The notes beneath the pieces were generated by a model. It ran no database searches. It was not told the DNA's origin and saw nothing but the letters and a program-made list of their open reading frames with translations. Of a DNA stretch of 64,000 nucleotides, positions 1 to 11,500 are shown piece after piece. The stretch is from Procambarus clarkii (Eukaryota; Arthropoda; Malacostraca; Decapoda; Cambaridae), in assembly GCF_040958095.1 (NCBI RefSeq), contig NC_091188.1:3015181-3079180 (forward strand), read 5' to 3'. The stretch's first letter is position 1, and each line of letters begins with the position of its first letter. Made by a program: the position numbers and the translations under genes.

Positions 1-345
1 AAAAGTACCTAATTTCATCCTCATAGTTTCCTACCTTATGTTTCAAACTCCCACTGTATCTTCTACTACTCACGCCCCCAATATTAGTATATAAGGCATA
101 TATTCTTACCAGTATAATCACCTGTCAACTTAGTTATTTGTTGATATAAAAACCTTGCAACAATGTACTCTTTCATCCGACTTGATATGTTAGATTAAGG
201 ACCTGCCCGAAACGCTGTGTGTGTTAGTGGTGTTGCATAAACGTAAAAATACCAATCTTATGTAACCTGATCAACCCATTGTACCTTCTTGCAAATAAAT
301 TATTATTATTATTATTATTATTGTTATTATTATTATTATTATTAC

Positions 346-386
<41 letters not shown>
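1..386 (+). repeat. LINE-type 3' end followed by (ATT)n microsatellite
   Basis: Positions about 205-260 carry a motif (CCCGAAACGCTGTG...GTTAGTGG) that recurs at about 27735-27765 on the + strand and 43120-43145 on the - strand. In both of those places it lies just beyond reverse-transcriptase-related sequence, so it looks like the 3' untranslated end of a non-LTR retrotransposon. It runs into an almost pure ATT array at about 297-386, a plausible expanded tail. The first 180 bases show nothing recognisable. Confidence 0.4.
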
Positions 387-389
<3 letters not shown>

Positions 390-530
390 CTAATTTTGTT
401 TAGTAGACTAGCACAAATTATTACTCTTAAGTCTACAATTCAGTGAACTGCAGCTAACAAGACATTCACACATAACTGTATGACTTGCGCCTCCGACTAC
501 TCTCTCGGAGGAAATTTACCAAGTCATGGG

Positions 531-624
531 CGACCTTGGGTGAGTGTGGCGGGGGGATGGTGAGACTGGTGACTCGAGGTCCGGCTGGAGGTATAAAGTC
601 AGGCTGGAAACCAGAGGAGTCAGT
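531..624 (+). promoter_or_regulatory. Core promoter of cuticle protein gene (TATA + initiator, possible FTZ-F1 site)
   Basis: A TATA box (TATAAA, 592-597) lies 30 bases upstream of an arthropod initiator TCAGT whose A is at 622, the expected TATA-to-start spacing. The minus strand of 531-539 reads CCAAGGTCG, a full match to the FTZ-F1/SF-1 consensus YCAAGGYCR. FTZ-F1 drives moult-linked cuticle genes in insects, so a moult-timed promoter is a reasonable inference. The first ATG with a good context (AAAC before it) is at 659, giving a 5' leader of about 37 nt. Confidence 0.6.
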
Positions 625-658
625 GTCTGCTCACCACCCCATCACCACACTACCAAAC

Positions 659-1996
659 ATGTTTACTTCTGTATGTATTATTCAGTCCAAACACGAAGAA
701 CTTGCTCCTTTCTTTCCTTCAGATATGACAAGTTTCTGATGGCAAAAAGTGTGCATAATAACTTCACCAAGCATTTGAAACTCAATCTAACTTCAAGGTC
801 AAGAACCAGTTTTGCAATGCTGCAAGAATTTCTTAAAACCGGCATATTGATGATCTCGATAAAATGTCAACATTTCTGACCGGCTTTGTTTCCGACCTAA
901 ATTATTTCGTCTATTAGTGTGCCGCTAGTTCTAGTGATCGAGAGCTAAATATCTATGTATTACCATTTAACTAAACTCGAATATATTTGATTACCTTTCA
1001 CAAGTTTACAAAGCCCAGTCGATATAAAAGATTTAAGTCTGAAGAGTATTTGTGGGCGATTTTTGCCTATTTAATTACAAACTACTGACTGAACTGTTGA
1101 AATATAAGCATGAAAAATGAGGTTAACGATATTCTCATTAAGGTGACTCGAATCAGCGATCTTTGTCCTCTCAGACGCGCACCTTACCCCTGTACCACGA
1201 CATGGTATACGTTATACAACCTGGGGTTCCACAGGACGATTGGAGGCCCCCTCCTTTACCTTCAGCAGAGAACATGTAAAACTTATACTGGCTTCAGTAG
1301 TGGCCTCTAGTCAGTGGACTCTCAGGTTGTATAACTTTTACCGTGTCGTGGTACAGGGGTAAGGTACATGGCTGGGAGTACCCTGATCGCTTATTCGAGT
1401 CACCTCATTGGCCTAATTGATTTTCTTATTGATATATCACGTTAGTACATTTCTTTTTAAGTTGTAATGATAGTCATCTAATATACAAAATATCAATTAA
1501 ATCACAGATTTTTAAAAAAGACTTTAGTTATTTATTAGTGCACATAACAATACACAACCTACAACTGTTAATGTCTTGTGTTCCCACAGATGGTGTTGAT
1601 GTGCATGCTGGTGGCCGCTGGTGTGGCTCTCCCAGGTGGATACCAGCAAGCATCTTATGTACGTTATCATGTTTCACGATTTTCTAACTTTAACATAATA
1701 TCATAATTATATATAATAAATTATTGTGTGAAGATGGCATTAAAAATCTTACTTTGATGTGTCCACAGGCGCCTCTGCCCTACGATTTCAACTACGGGAT
1801 CAACTCTGGAGCCACCAACTTCGGCCAGCAAGAGAGCGGCAACAATGGCAACGCCAAGGGCTCCTACTGGGTCAACTTACCTGACGGTCGCGTCCAGAGG
1901 GTTGATTACTGGGCCGACGGTAGCGGATATCATGCTACCGTGAGCTTCCAGGGCACCGCCAAACATCCCAGCTATGCTCCCTCTTATGGCTACTAA
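659..1996 (+). CDS. Cuticle protein with chitin-binding (Rebers-Riddiford type) domain, 3 exons
   Basis: Exons: 659-670 (MFTS), 1590-1658, 1769-1996; introns 671-1589 and 1659-1768 both start with GT, end with CAG and are phase 0. The product is about 102 aa. Exon 1 plus exon 2 encode a signal peptide (hydrophobic MVLMCMLVAAGVAL). An intron breaking the signal peptide after about 4 codons is typical of arthropod cuticle genes. The third exon holds the chitin-binding core: GSYWVNLPDGRVQRVDYW, then ADGSGYHATVSF, matching the family pattern of a Tyr/Trp-rich strand, LPDGR, and GYxAxV. The tail is Ser/Tyr/Pro-rich (PSYAPSYGY). The protein should be secreted by epidermis and bind chitin in the exoskeleton. 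The domain call is firm. The four-codon first exon rests on splice signals and promoter position only. A poly(A) signal AATAAA lies at 2263-2268. Confidence 0.82.
1128..1412. repeat. Inverted pair of tRNA-like sequences inside cuticle gene intron 1
   Basis: The left arm (about 1135-1225) and right arm (about 1322-1412) are inverted copies, separated by about 100 bases. Read towards the B box, each arm holds a D-arm-like stretch (TGGTACAGGGGTAAGG) and, about 35 bases later, TTCGANTCACC, resembling tRNA internal promoter boxes A and B. No complete cloverleaf is evident, so this is read as a tRNA-derived foldback repeat and not as tRNA genes. Confidence 0.5.
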
Positions 1997-2262
1997 CATC
2001 TACCCGCTGTCTAACCCGCTATCATAACCATTTATTATGCAGCTTTTCCAGGGAAAGTTTTTTTTTCAACTTTTGTTTAAATATATTTTTGTGTCCCTCT
2101 CAACTGATCTCGTGACTTGATTATTCAACTCAAATTCAACTGTGTATGAACACATTTTAGAAATGTCACTAGTAGACAAATATGGACTTGTATATACTTA
2201 ATCATTATATTACCTGTTACATCATCCATTAAATTATATGTATAATGATACTCTAAATGTAA

Positions 2263-2268
2263 AATAAA
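2263..2268 (+). terminator. Poly(A) signal, cuticle gene
   Basis: AATAAA, 267 bases after the stop codon of the cuticle gene. It is the first canonical hexamer downstream. Confidence 0.45.
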
Positions 2269-2401
2269 ATCAATAATTTGTCAAAGAACTGATGATAGTT
2301 CAAAGATAAAATATACATTCATTATTATTTTGACTATATTTCCATTTGATGATTACTTCCCGCTGATTGTTCTTGTGCACCATGTAAACTGTGGTGCAGT
2401 C

Positions 2402-2492
2402 AAGTTCAAGTATGTTTATTGAGATAACAAAGAAATGCATCTCAAAGGAATAGAGTAGCTTAGGCTATTTCTACCCCCCCCCCCCCCCCCCC
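2402..2492 (-). repeat. LINE 3' terminal fragment plus C-run
   Basis: The block from TCAAGTTCAAGTATG to CTATTTCTACC is the same repeat end seen at 40207-40290 (same orientation) and 33480-33565 (opposite orientation). On the minus strand it ends in AATAAACATACTTGAACTTG. At 40.2-40.9 kb it is continuous with a LINE C-terminal coding domain. A poly(C) run follows at about 2474-2492. Confidence 0.55.
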
Positions 2493-4604
2493 GTGGTGCA
2501 GTCAACATTCAGATGTACAAGATCCGTTGATAACTCAAGTGATGCATATTTTTAACTCTGAGGCAAAAGAAAAGGTCTTCTGTCTCAGCATTTCGACTGA
2601 TATACCTGGATCGACCCACAGAGCATCCACAGAGGCAGAAACGTTATAGGCTCACTATAGCCCGTGCTCCATGGACATTTCGTTCTGAGTAGCCTCATCT
2701 AAAACAACAACAAAGGTTCACCGCAGCGGAATAGAACTTTCAGAGGTAAGACAAAATGTCGATCTGGTTACCCATGATGATGTACAGTGAAGTATAAACA
2801 TCCTGTGTCCCCCAACAAGGGGAAAATGAGGCCAAATGAAGTACAAATTAAGGAAACTTGGGACACCCATATATTATGGAAATATATGGGTGTCCATGCA
2901 CAGAAAGGCACAGGCAGCTAAGCATGGGAATATATTTTGCTTGTACTCTCACAGCAAGCAGGATATGAGAGCAGAAGCCATCTACACACATCCGGGGGGC
3001 GGAGAACGAGTGTGCCCGCGTCAAGGCAGCACCCTTGAGGGAAAAAGTACCGTATATAGGCATACAATGAAAATGGTGCATATTGCATGTTTACACGCAA
3101 TATAGGTGCAATAGACACCATTTTCTGTTCCACTAACAGGAACAAAAAAATGTTTCTGGTACAACTGAAAGAAGTGTTTTTTAACTGGCTCCTCTGCCGC
3201 TATCCTGTCTGGTAATGTCCAGACATTGATTCAAACACTGGCATGAAAAACTAAATTGTGATTAGACGATAACCGCAAACCTTCATGATATGTGGAAGTG
3301 CTGGTAGCTATAGGATTATTAGACATGCTCAGCTGGTAGCTATAGGATTGCTGGAGATGCTCAGCTTGTAGCTATATGATTATTAGAGATGCTCAGCTTG
3401 TAGCTATAGGATTGCTGGAGATGCTCCAGCAATCCATGGGCGACCCATGGGCAACCCCTCCAGTGTGGGGTCCGTGTCTCAAAGACCCTACGATGTGCAC
3501 GTATTAAAAATAACCAAATTTCAACAAAATGTATCTCACAAAACGAATTACTGTACATGGTTGTTGTGGCATTTATCTTAACTTTCAAAACAGATATTAC
3601 TGACAAAAGATATGTACATACAGTACTATAAATATAATAAAATCGCAAACTATGTAACAATATGCCATACATATCCACACGTACGAAACGGAATATTTTT
3701 TTTCACTTCGTGTAGCAATCAGGATAGAAAAACAACACTTAACCTGCTGGTCATGTTCCTCTTCACAAGAAATATTAACAAATATTTTTACAAAATGCTT
3801 CCCTACTGAAGTAAGGCCAAGGGAAAGCACAAGTGGCAACTTATTCTAACTGGGTGTCTTCAGTGACTCTGGCTATTAGCACACCAATGGCAAAACTCAT
3901 GAGCAGCTGAGGTAATGAGTGACCACCAGAAGCTCAGGCAGAACTGGAGAGGAAACAAATTTTCAAGGCCAAAATTCATTATATAAGTAAGTTGTGAGGC
4001 TCACAAGTCACTATTAGCCAGCTGCGGTATCAACTAGCTGCTCCATTTTTTTGCATGCTTACAAGATTTTTTCCTGCACAACAGGAACGAAGCTATTTAA
4101 TAAGATTTAACCTCAATCTAACACACTTTCCTCGCAAAAAGCTGAAGAAAAAATTCCCTATCCACTCATAATCCAGTAGGCGCTCATAATGAATTAACAG
4201 TACTTTTATATTGTCAGTCTTAGGGAGGTTCTCAAAAAGAGTAATGCTGCACTGCATGCCTCAAGCAACATTCCATGCATGAAGGGGCAGATGTTGGAAG
4301 GAGCAGAGAAAGGAACTATCTCTAAAGACAACTAAATAATGAACATAATACAAACTTCACTCATAAGTGTGCTGCTAATGTGCTGTAAAAGCTTCGGACA
4401 AGACAAGAATGCCATTTCATAATTTAGTATTTCATATCAAAACAACCAACCAATATTTTACATTGAAAATAAACTGCTAATGTACTAGCCAATTTTAGAA
4501 ACCTTACTGAATTTCCAATTTACAAAATTCAGCTTTAATAAGCTTCATACAAATATTAGTTTTGTAAGTAAAATATGAACATTGAGCACTTAAATCTTCA
4601 TAAC
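2493..4604. other. Intergenic between cuticle gene and RAD23; tandem repeat inside
   Basis: No gene is recognised in this stretch. The two genes converge here. The only clear structure is a short tandem array at 3303-3430; short frames elsewhere lack domains, splice context or codon bias. The block at 2610-2750 looks repetitive (ACCCACAGAGCATCCAC resembles a phrase at 6724) but cannot be classed. Confidence 0.4.
3303..3430 (+). repeat. 32-bp tandem repeat, 4 copies
   Basis: The unit begins GTAGCTATAGGAT and ends ATGCTCAGCT. Units 1 and 3 have ATTATTAGA in the middle while 2 and 4 have TGCTGGAGA, so the array is really a 64-bp higher-order unit repeated twice. Confidence 0.75.
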
Positions 4605-4610
4605 TTTATT
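4605..4610 (-). terminator. Candidate poly(A) signal of RAD23
   Basis: AATAAA on the minus strand, about 755 bases after the RAD23 stop codon. Another AATAAA at 4927-4922 would give a shorter 3' UTR of about 440 bases. Which one is used cannot be told from sequence. Confidence 0.3.
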
Positions 4611-5364
4611 TCTCTCAGAGAAGCCTGATGCTTCATTTTCATTCAAATATGGGAAGTAATTATGCACTTCAAATAGTAAAATGCACAATCCCATAAAGGA
4701 ATACCAATTAAATGATGACTGCAATATATCATGTGTGTTTACTTTCATTCATTCTCTTGAAATAAACATAATTTAAAAACCTAGTAATAGTAGCCAATAG
4801 TATGGAACACCTCAAAATACAACACAAAAACTTGCACATTTTTCCTATTAATAATGGCATAACAAAAAATAGGGATTTCTTAAGTTTAAATTCAAAAGAA
4901 TCATAGATTATGAAGAAAAGATTTATTTGGATGGAATACCTGTAGTTCCTCCTGGATAATCTTTTCCATATCCTTTTGCCCATGCATTAACAGCGAGAGC
5001 AAGTACCATTTCAGTAGCAAAGGATAGTAAACAAGAAACCAAATCATCTTACAATTTTCAACAGAAGTAAGATGAATCCACATGAAAGCTATCACACACA
5101 TTATGTACACAATAGAGTGGCAGCACGGGTTTTTGAAGCATACAACCACATAACAATTAGTGCAGGGCCCAAGCCTACACTAAACATAAGTTCTCCTAAC
5201 ATTCATCAACTGAAATATTTTAAAGTTATTCAGTATACATAATTCAACCTTCCATAAAAATTTGGAAATAACAAGCCACTGGTAAATCAGCCCACAGCTC
5301 AAGTCGTGCACTTAACGAGATACTTCATATTCTAAATTAATTTTAAATTTGTTATAATTAAAAT

Positions 5365-5484
5365 CTAATCCCAGGTCTGACTGAAGAGAAATTCGGCAGC
5401 TAAATTTTCGTTCTTCTCGCAGGCAAAATAAGCTTGAATAACAACATCCTCTGGAAAGTTTCCCAGTGCCTTGAGCTGTGAAAA

Positions 5485-5542
<58 letters not shown>

Positions 5543-8500
5543 TATATAAGGCAACTACATACAACATGCTTTACTTGTAACCGATCAAGAGAGGTATCTC
5601 TGGGAATACATATTTCATGATGATAATATGGTGAAAAAGAGTACAGGAGGTGCAATGATTACAGGATTTGTAAAGAGAACATTGAATAAAATGTGCTTAG
5701 ATTAGAGAAAAGGAGGATGGGAGGTGCAAGTGAATAAGACAGTATGGTGGTGGTGATGGTTTAAGTGGCATGTACTGGCACCAAAGACTGCAAACAACCC
5801 TCAAGTCTTGTTTACCACCATGAAAGTCATTAACTTCAGAACCAGGGCCTCAAATTACACCTTTGCAAGGTCAGAATTCAAGTGCCCAGGATACCCGAGA
5901 TCAAGCCATCTGGTTTAGAGAATGGTTAGGTTAGAATCTTCAGGACTTTTGAGTATTACGATGCACATCTAATCTCCCACAGGCAATTAGCACAATGATG
6001 CCTCAATGCTCAAGGGCAATAGGAGCAGTTTATAGGTTAATTATAGCACTGAAAATTGTGAACAAGAAATATAAAATATTTACATATAGAAAGCTAGCAT
6101 TGAATGTAATGAAAGGCCAATTTCTGGACAAGCCCTATTGGCTCCCTGAATCTCACTGGAAGTGTACCATCTACTGGGTTGCATCAGCTGCAGAATTCTA
6201 TTTGGCCTACCGGAGACCAAGAGCCAGAACCTGCCCCCCCCCCCCCAACCGAGGCACAGGGAGCAGTGGCATTTATATATTTATTTATACCACCACTGGG
6301 GAAGGTACCCAGAAAGTCAACGAGACAAAAACCACAGCTGGCTAAAGAGACCATACCGTCATGAACCACCAGAACAACTCCCCAACAGTGTAAACAAACA
6401 ACAAGTTTCAAAACAAGTGCCAGCTCATTCAGCCAACTTCCACCACTCATATGGGGGAAGGGGGGAAGGTAGCTCACAGTCAGCTGGTGACACAGCCCTC
6501 AGTTCAATGGCAGATGAGAGAAAGAAAAGAATGACGAGTTAGAGGGAGAGAGAGGGAGGGTGTAGAGAGTCACCAGGGCTCACCCAAAATTTGCTGTCAT
6601 TACATTTAACCCTGGTTTTCTGGGGAAAGCTTCATGTGGCTCCCTGAAGCTACAGAGAAGGAAACTCAGGGCACTTACCTGGGACTTAAACAGGGGACCA
6701 AGGTAACTAGATTGACCCTCAAAGCATCCACCGAGGCAGAATCAGTGGTATGAAGGTAGCAGCAGAAAGTCACCAATGGACACAACAGATGATGCACCCC
6801 GGCCAAACCAACCAAGCATCAAAGGACCCCTGTGGAAGCCAAGCGACTCGTTCTTCGCCAGAAAAGAGGCTGGTTGCAAACAAACCACCCACATGTGCCA
6901 AAGAACCTCACTGCCCTCACTGCCGGAGTAGAGTAAGAAGCTCCCCAACCCTACATCTGGAAGGCAAAGGAAACCAAGAACATAGCCTAGAACAAGCAAT
7001 CCAGGACTGAAGGGGCCACCGTGAACCAAGGAGAAGAAAGAAATGAAAGAACACTGTCCAAAGACCAAGAAGAAAGAAATGAAAGAACACTGTCCAAAGA
7101 CCAAGAAGAAAGAAATGAAAGAACACTGTCCAAAGACCAAGGAGAAGAAAGAAATAAAAAGAACACTGTCCAAAGACCAAGCAGGCACAGGAGGCGCATG
7201 AGCAGGCCGGAGGTGAAACAAGGTGTGAGACAGCCTGCGAAACGGGGCTGAGAAAATATCGACACTGAACGCAAACTGCAGCAGCTTGACCAGCGCTGCA
7301 CAACATGAGGTGACAGTATTCGGCATAAGATACCAACCAAGAACGAGCCAGGAAAGAAAGCACCACCAGCTCAAAAACTGACAAAAAAAACACAATTGGA
7401 AAAAAAAGCATCATGAAACCTCAAATTGCCACTTTGCGGAAGCCTGCAGGTGGGACACCATCAACTCAACCACCTTATCGCCATATAAAATGATGATAAA
7501 CCTACATCATAAATAGTAGATGTGTAGCATGGAGGAGAGGGTTGAACCAGCAAAGAACTGGTACGTCACTTGGCTGACCCTCTAAAAGTGGTGAAGCCAC
7601 GGAAAAACTACCAGGTTCGGATACTGACCAAGAGGGAGGGAGGGAGGGAGAATTAGTAGGAGCTAGTTATGCAGTGTTACAGCATGTTTTTATGTTTCAT
7701 AATTTGTGCTGGATATTACCTGAAATTATTATGTTACTTTAAATTTATATTAAACTGTTGACTTAAGGCAAAAGGAATGTTGTGTGGTACATTCCTTTTC
7801 GGAATGTACCACACAACAGGTTCGGACACCGAACAAGCAGCGCCTGAAACTAAGACTAGACTGGCCCCACCAGTGCCAGAAGGAGAACCCTACCCCAATA
7901 GGACTCCAACCTGGACAGGACCTAGAGCAACAGCCAGACTTGGGGAAAGAGGTAGAGGAACCCCAACCACAACCAGTCCAGCTGAAAGGCATCAAAGGCG
8001 TTCTTTTAGCCACTGTGCAAGTCTCGCAGTCAGGGAACAGTGCCGCATACAAAGAAAGACACAAAAACCATGCCAATGTAAAGAGGTCCACATCCGGGTG
8101 CCCGAATTACTTGACAAAGCCACATGTAGAATGCGGCATCAAATGTCCCCTCTGTGGAAACGGAAAGGAACTGGGACATATCATTGGCAAGGACATTGGA
8201 CACTCCTTGCACCTGAACCACGTGGAGAGCCAATCCCCGAGAATGCAGAAGACCAATCTGTCGAGTCCGGCTGCAAAGAGACAGGGACACTAGGGAACCC
8301 AAGCCAGTTGAGACAATGAACTAAAGAAGAAACAGTCTGAATGGAGCCAGATGGAGACCCACAGATGATGCGTCAAACAGGGTTTGCATCTTATTTACTA
8401 AGGCCCAAGAAGGATATTAATGGACTGGAATTTTTACAAATATGCCAAATGATCAACTGAGGTGTCAAATGACATCCCCCAAGAATGAGTAGGGGGTCTA

Positions 8501-11500
8501 TAAAAAAAATGGGCACCTTAAATCAAGGCAATTAAGAGTATTTGGGCCAACCGCTCTCAAGCAATTAGAATGGTTTATGAGTTAATATCTTTAACCCTCA
8601 TTTTTTGTTACTAAATTTCTTGCAAGCAGATGCCAACCCACCCCATGCAACTAAAAAATGGAGAGGTAATAATAATAATAATGATGAAATAAATAATAAA
8701 TAACAAGTGTTGCCTTCACTTCAAATTGCAAACACCAAATGTGTCAAGAGGCAAAATGCTGTTTACCAAATTCTGGCATCTCATCTTACCAATTTGTAAA
8801 TCACAGTGACATATGTACGAGAAAATGTTTTGGCAACCTGATGAGATAGAACTTACATCCATGGACTCCTCAGACACACACACACTACCAATTGAACCAA
8901 ATGTCTGGGGAAGACACGGACAAGAGTTTAATTCAATCACATTGCCTCAACACTGCCATTCTAGTTTCTCTCCAGTTTCATGATGTAATTCTTGCACTTC
9001 CAAAAATGGTTTGACAAATTTCTATAATTCTTCCTTTCATTCTATAATTAACAATTATTCAATAAATAAAATGTGAAAGAAGTTGAGAAAAATGCACCTT
9101 TATATTTAGTAAAATTAACTTTTTTTTCCCCGACTTACCCTTTCAATAGCATCTCTATCTTGAGGGGAAACAAGGATGGCATTCTGACCAGGAACAGCAC
9201 GGCCACTAACACCACCACTACCACCGCCGCCGCTGCTGCCACCTCCACTACCCTGGTTACCACTACCTCCTGTGCTCACACCTGAAACAGAAATTCCAAA
9301 AAGTAAACCTAATGAACCATCCAAGAGCTTCAACCATTGAATACTAACACCATAAATTCCAAAGATACAGTACTGCAGTGAATTTGAACCCTTTGAGGAT
9401 TTAATTTAAGAAAACTGATTCACTCCATGGACCGATTTTTTCTGTAATATCTTGTTTGAACGGAACCCGACTCAATGAAAATTTTAACCCATCAGAAGGA
9501 TTACAATATGTTTAACCACAGCACTGAGCATAGCTCCTTAAGGCACTCTATGGGTGGTGAAAAAATTTTCTCCACTCGGCAATACTGTATTTAATGTTTT
9601 TAAATATTTTTTTGCTATGATTTGAAATGAAAATGGTTGAACTTGGCAATACAGTACTCTTAAATTTTTTGTTTTTAAAATTTTTCAGTTACAGTATTTG
9701 CCGGCGTATAAGAGGCACTATTTAATATTTAAACGTATAAAACAATTGCCCTGCATCTAATGCAGCCATATTACGGATGGGAGACCAAGGGGCATAGGCT
9801 AGGGAGCCGGACGAGATTACTGGGTAAGTTCGCTAGGCACAAAAATCATTGCTAATAATAAAATATTGAAAGTGAGCCAAGTTATCACAGTCTGTTATCA
9901 CAAACTTATGATACGTTGGCAGTTATGAAGAAAGCTCACATCTTACCCAGTATACATAACCCACGCCTGAAATCTCACACATTATTTAACAACTGGGTTA
10001 CCTTTAAGACATTTATTCATTATCTAAATGAAAAATGTTCCTAGAAATTTGAAAGGAATGTTCAACTTTCATCCGCCTGTCAGCCAATTGAAATGCATGA
10101 ATGACAACACCACCAGAGCTCTGCGATGGTGCGCCACCCTGGTGGCCTGATGCGGCAACGAGACATCACACCCAGAAATACAAGTTTCACATTCTGTATA
10201 GCAATTCTCTTGCCCAAAATATAAACAACTACACCACAGCTAATCTTACAGGAGGTAAGAGTTATGGTACAAACCCCACTTTAAAATATCTTTCAATAAA
10301 TGTATCATGAAACATACTAAAATTATTTTTTTTTCCACAAAATATCCTTGTAAAATAATAAAGATGCGTCTAGTGCGCCAGCAAATACAGTAATGTTAAC
10401 AATTCATTAACAAATGCACTATGAAGTTGTCAAATAAAACAGGTGCGCAGTGCAGGGGTTAATGTCCAATGTAACAGATTGTGTGTTTAATAAAAAAAAA
10501 ATACTCTGAATAAATATGATTCACAATGTCCATAAGCAAATTCAAGTTAATTTTCACATTAAAATGTACTTTTTCCTGTGATTAGCTATACAAATTTAAG
10601 TTTTAGCATTAGCAGTAAAAAATGGCAAGACACTAAGTATGGTAACCACAATAACAATCGAATAAATTATGATTATGTTATTCAGGTACAGAATAAAGTT
10701 AGATATATTCAGGAGCAGCCAGTAGTGGGATATACAGGAGGGTCTGGGATCAATAATTTTGGATAATCAGGAATATCACTGATTAATAAAATGAAATGTG
10801 ATGCCATTTCAGATGATAAATACTGTATGTATAAATATATAAGTGAATTTAATTAAAACAAATTTGAGTAATAACAAAAATATGGATCTGGCAATGGAAA
10901 ACTGCCACGTTGTCAACTCTTTATCATTTTAACAACTTTTCCTAGCATTATTATTAATAGTAACAAATTATCTTCAGATTTCTCTACTCCAAATTACTCC
11001 ATAATAAATTTGTTGAATGTCTGCATTAATTTGCACGAATGTCTACAGAACTCAGAAAAGTATTCATGATTTTCCTCTCAACAATTTTACACAATGCCAC
11101 ACTGACTATCATTATAGCCCGTCATCTTCAACAACCATTGATCGCTTTGGCCTCAGGAGATAGAAGCCAAAGAAAATAGCTGTTGATTATGCAAAATTTC
11201 TGCTGGAAGGTAATAATATTTCTAGACTACACTCCCCTTCCTCCCATAGCTTTAATAATTATAATTTTTAATTTTGTGTGTACGTAGGACATTTAAATTA
11301 CCACATTTGCAGACATTTTTCATAAATACTTACCAAATAAATGTTAACTATCAAAGTGGACACATTTTGAGGTACAGTATATGCAAAAAGTAAAACAAAA
11401 ACTATTCTAGTACATTGACAACCTGCTGAGGCACTGCCATGACAATTTCACCATGTATTATTTCAATTTTGAGCCATGTAAACAAATATACAAGTTTTTC

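Larger units (their letters stand above)
5476..9138 (-). other. RAD23 intron 9, with (AAT)n and composite repeat copy A
   Basis: An (AAT)n microsatellite occupies about 5487-5541, ending nine or so bases before the splice acceptor of the last exon. Composite repeat copy A fills about 6105-8395. The rest (5560-6100, 8400-9138) has no recognised element or gene. Confidence 0.7.

Noticed and set aside
1320-1400. Functional tRNA gene
   Set aside because: A- and B-box-like stretches are present but I cannot pair an acceptor stem or a full anticodon arm, and the unit is mirrored in an inverted repeat.
6742-7414. Phe/Ser/Leu-rich minus-strand frames resembling membrane proteins
   Set aside because: They arise from the 36-bp tandem array and GC-rich composite repeat; three overlapping frames are open at once and none has a start context.
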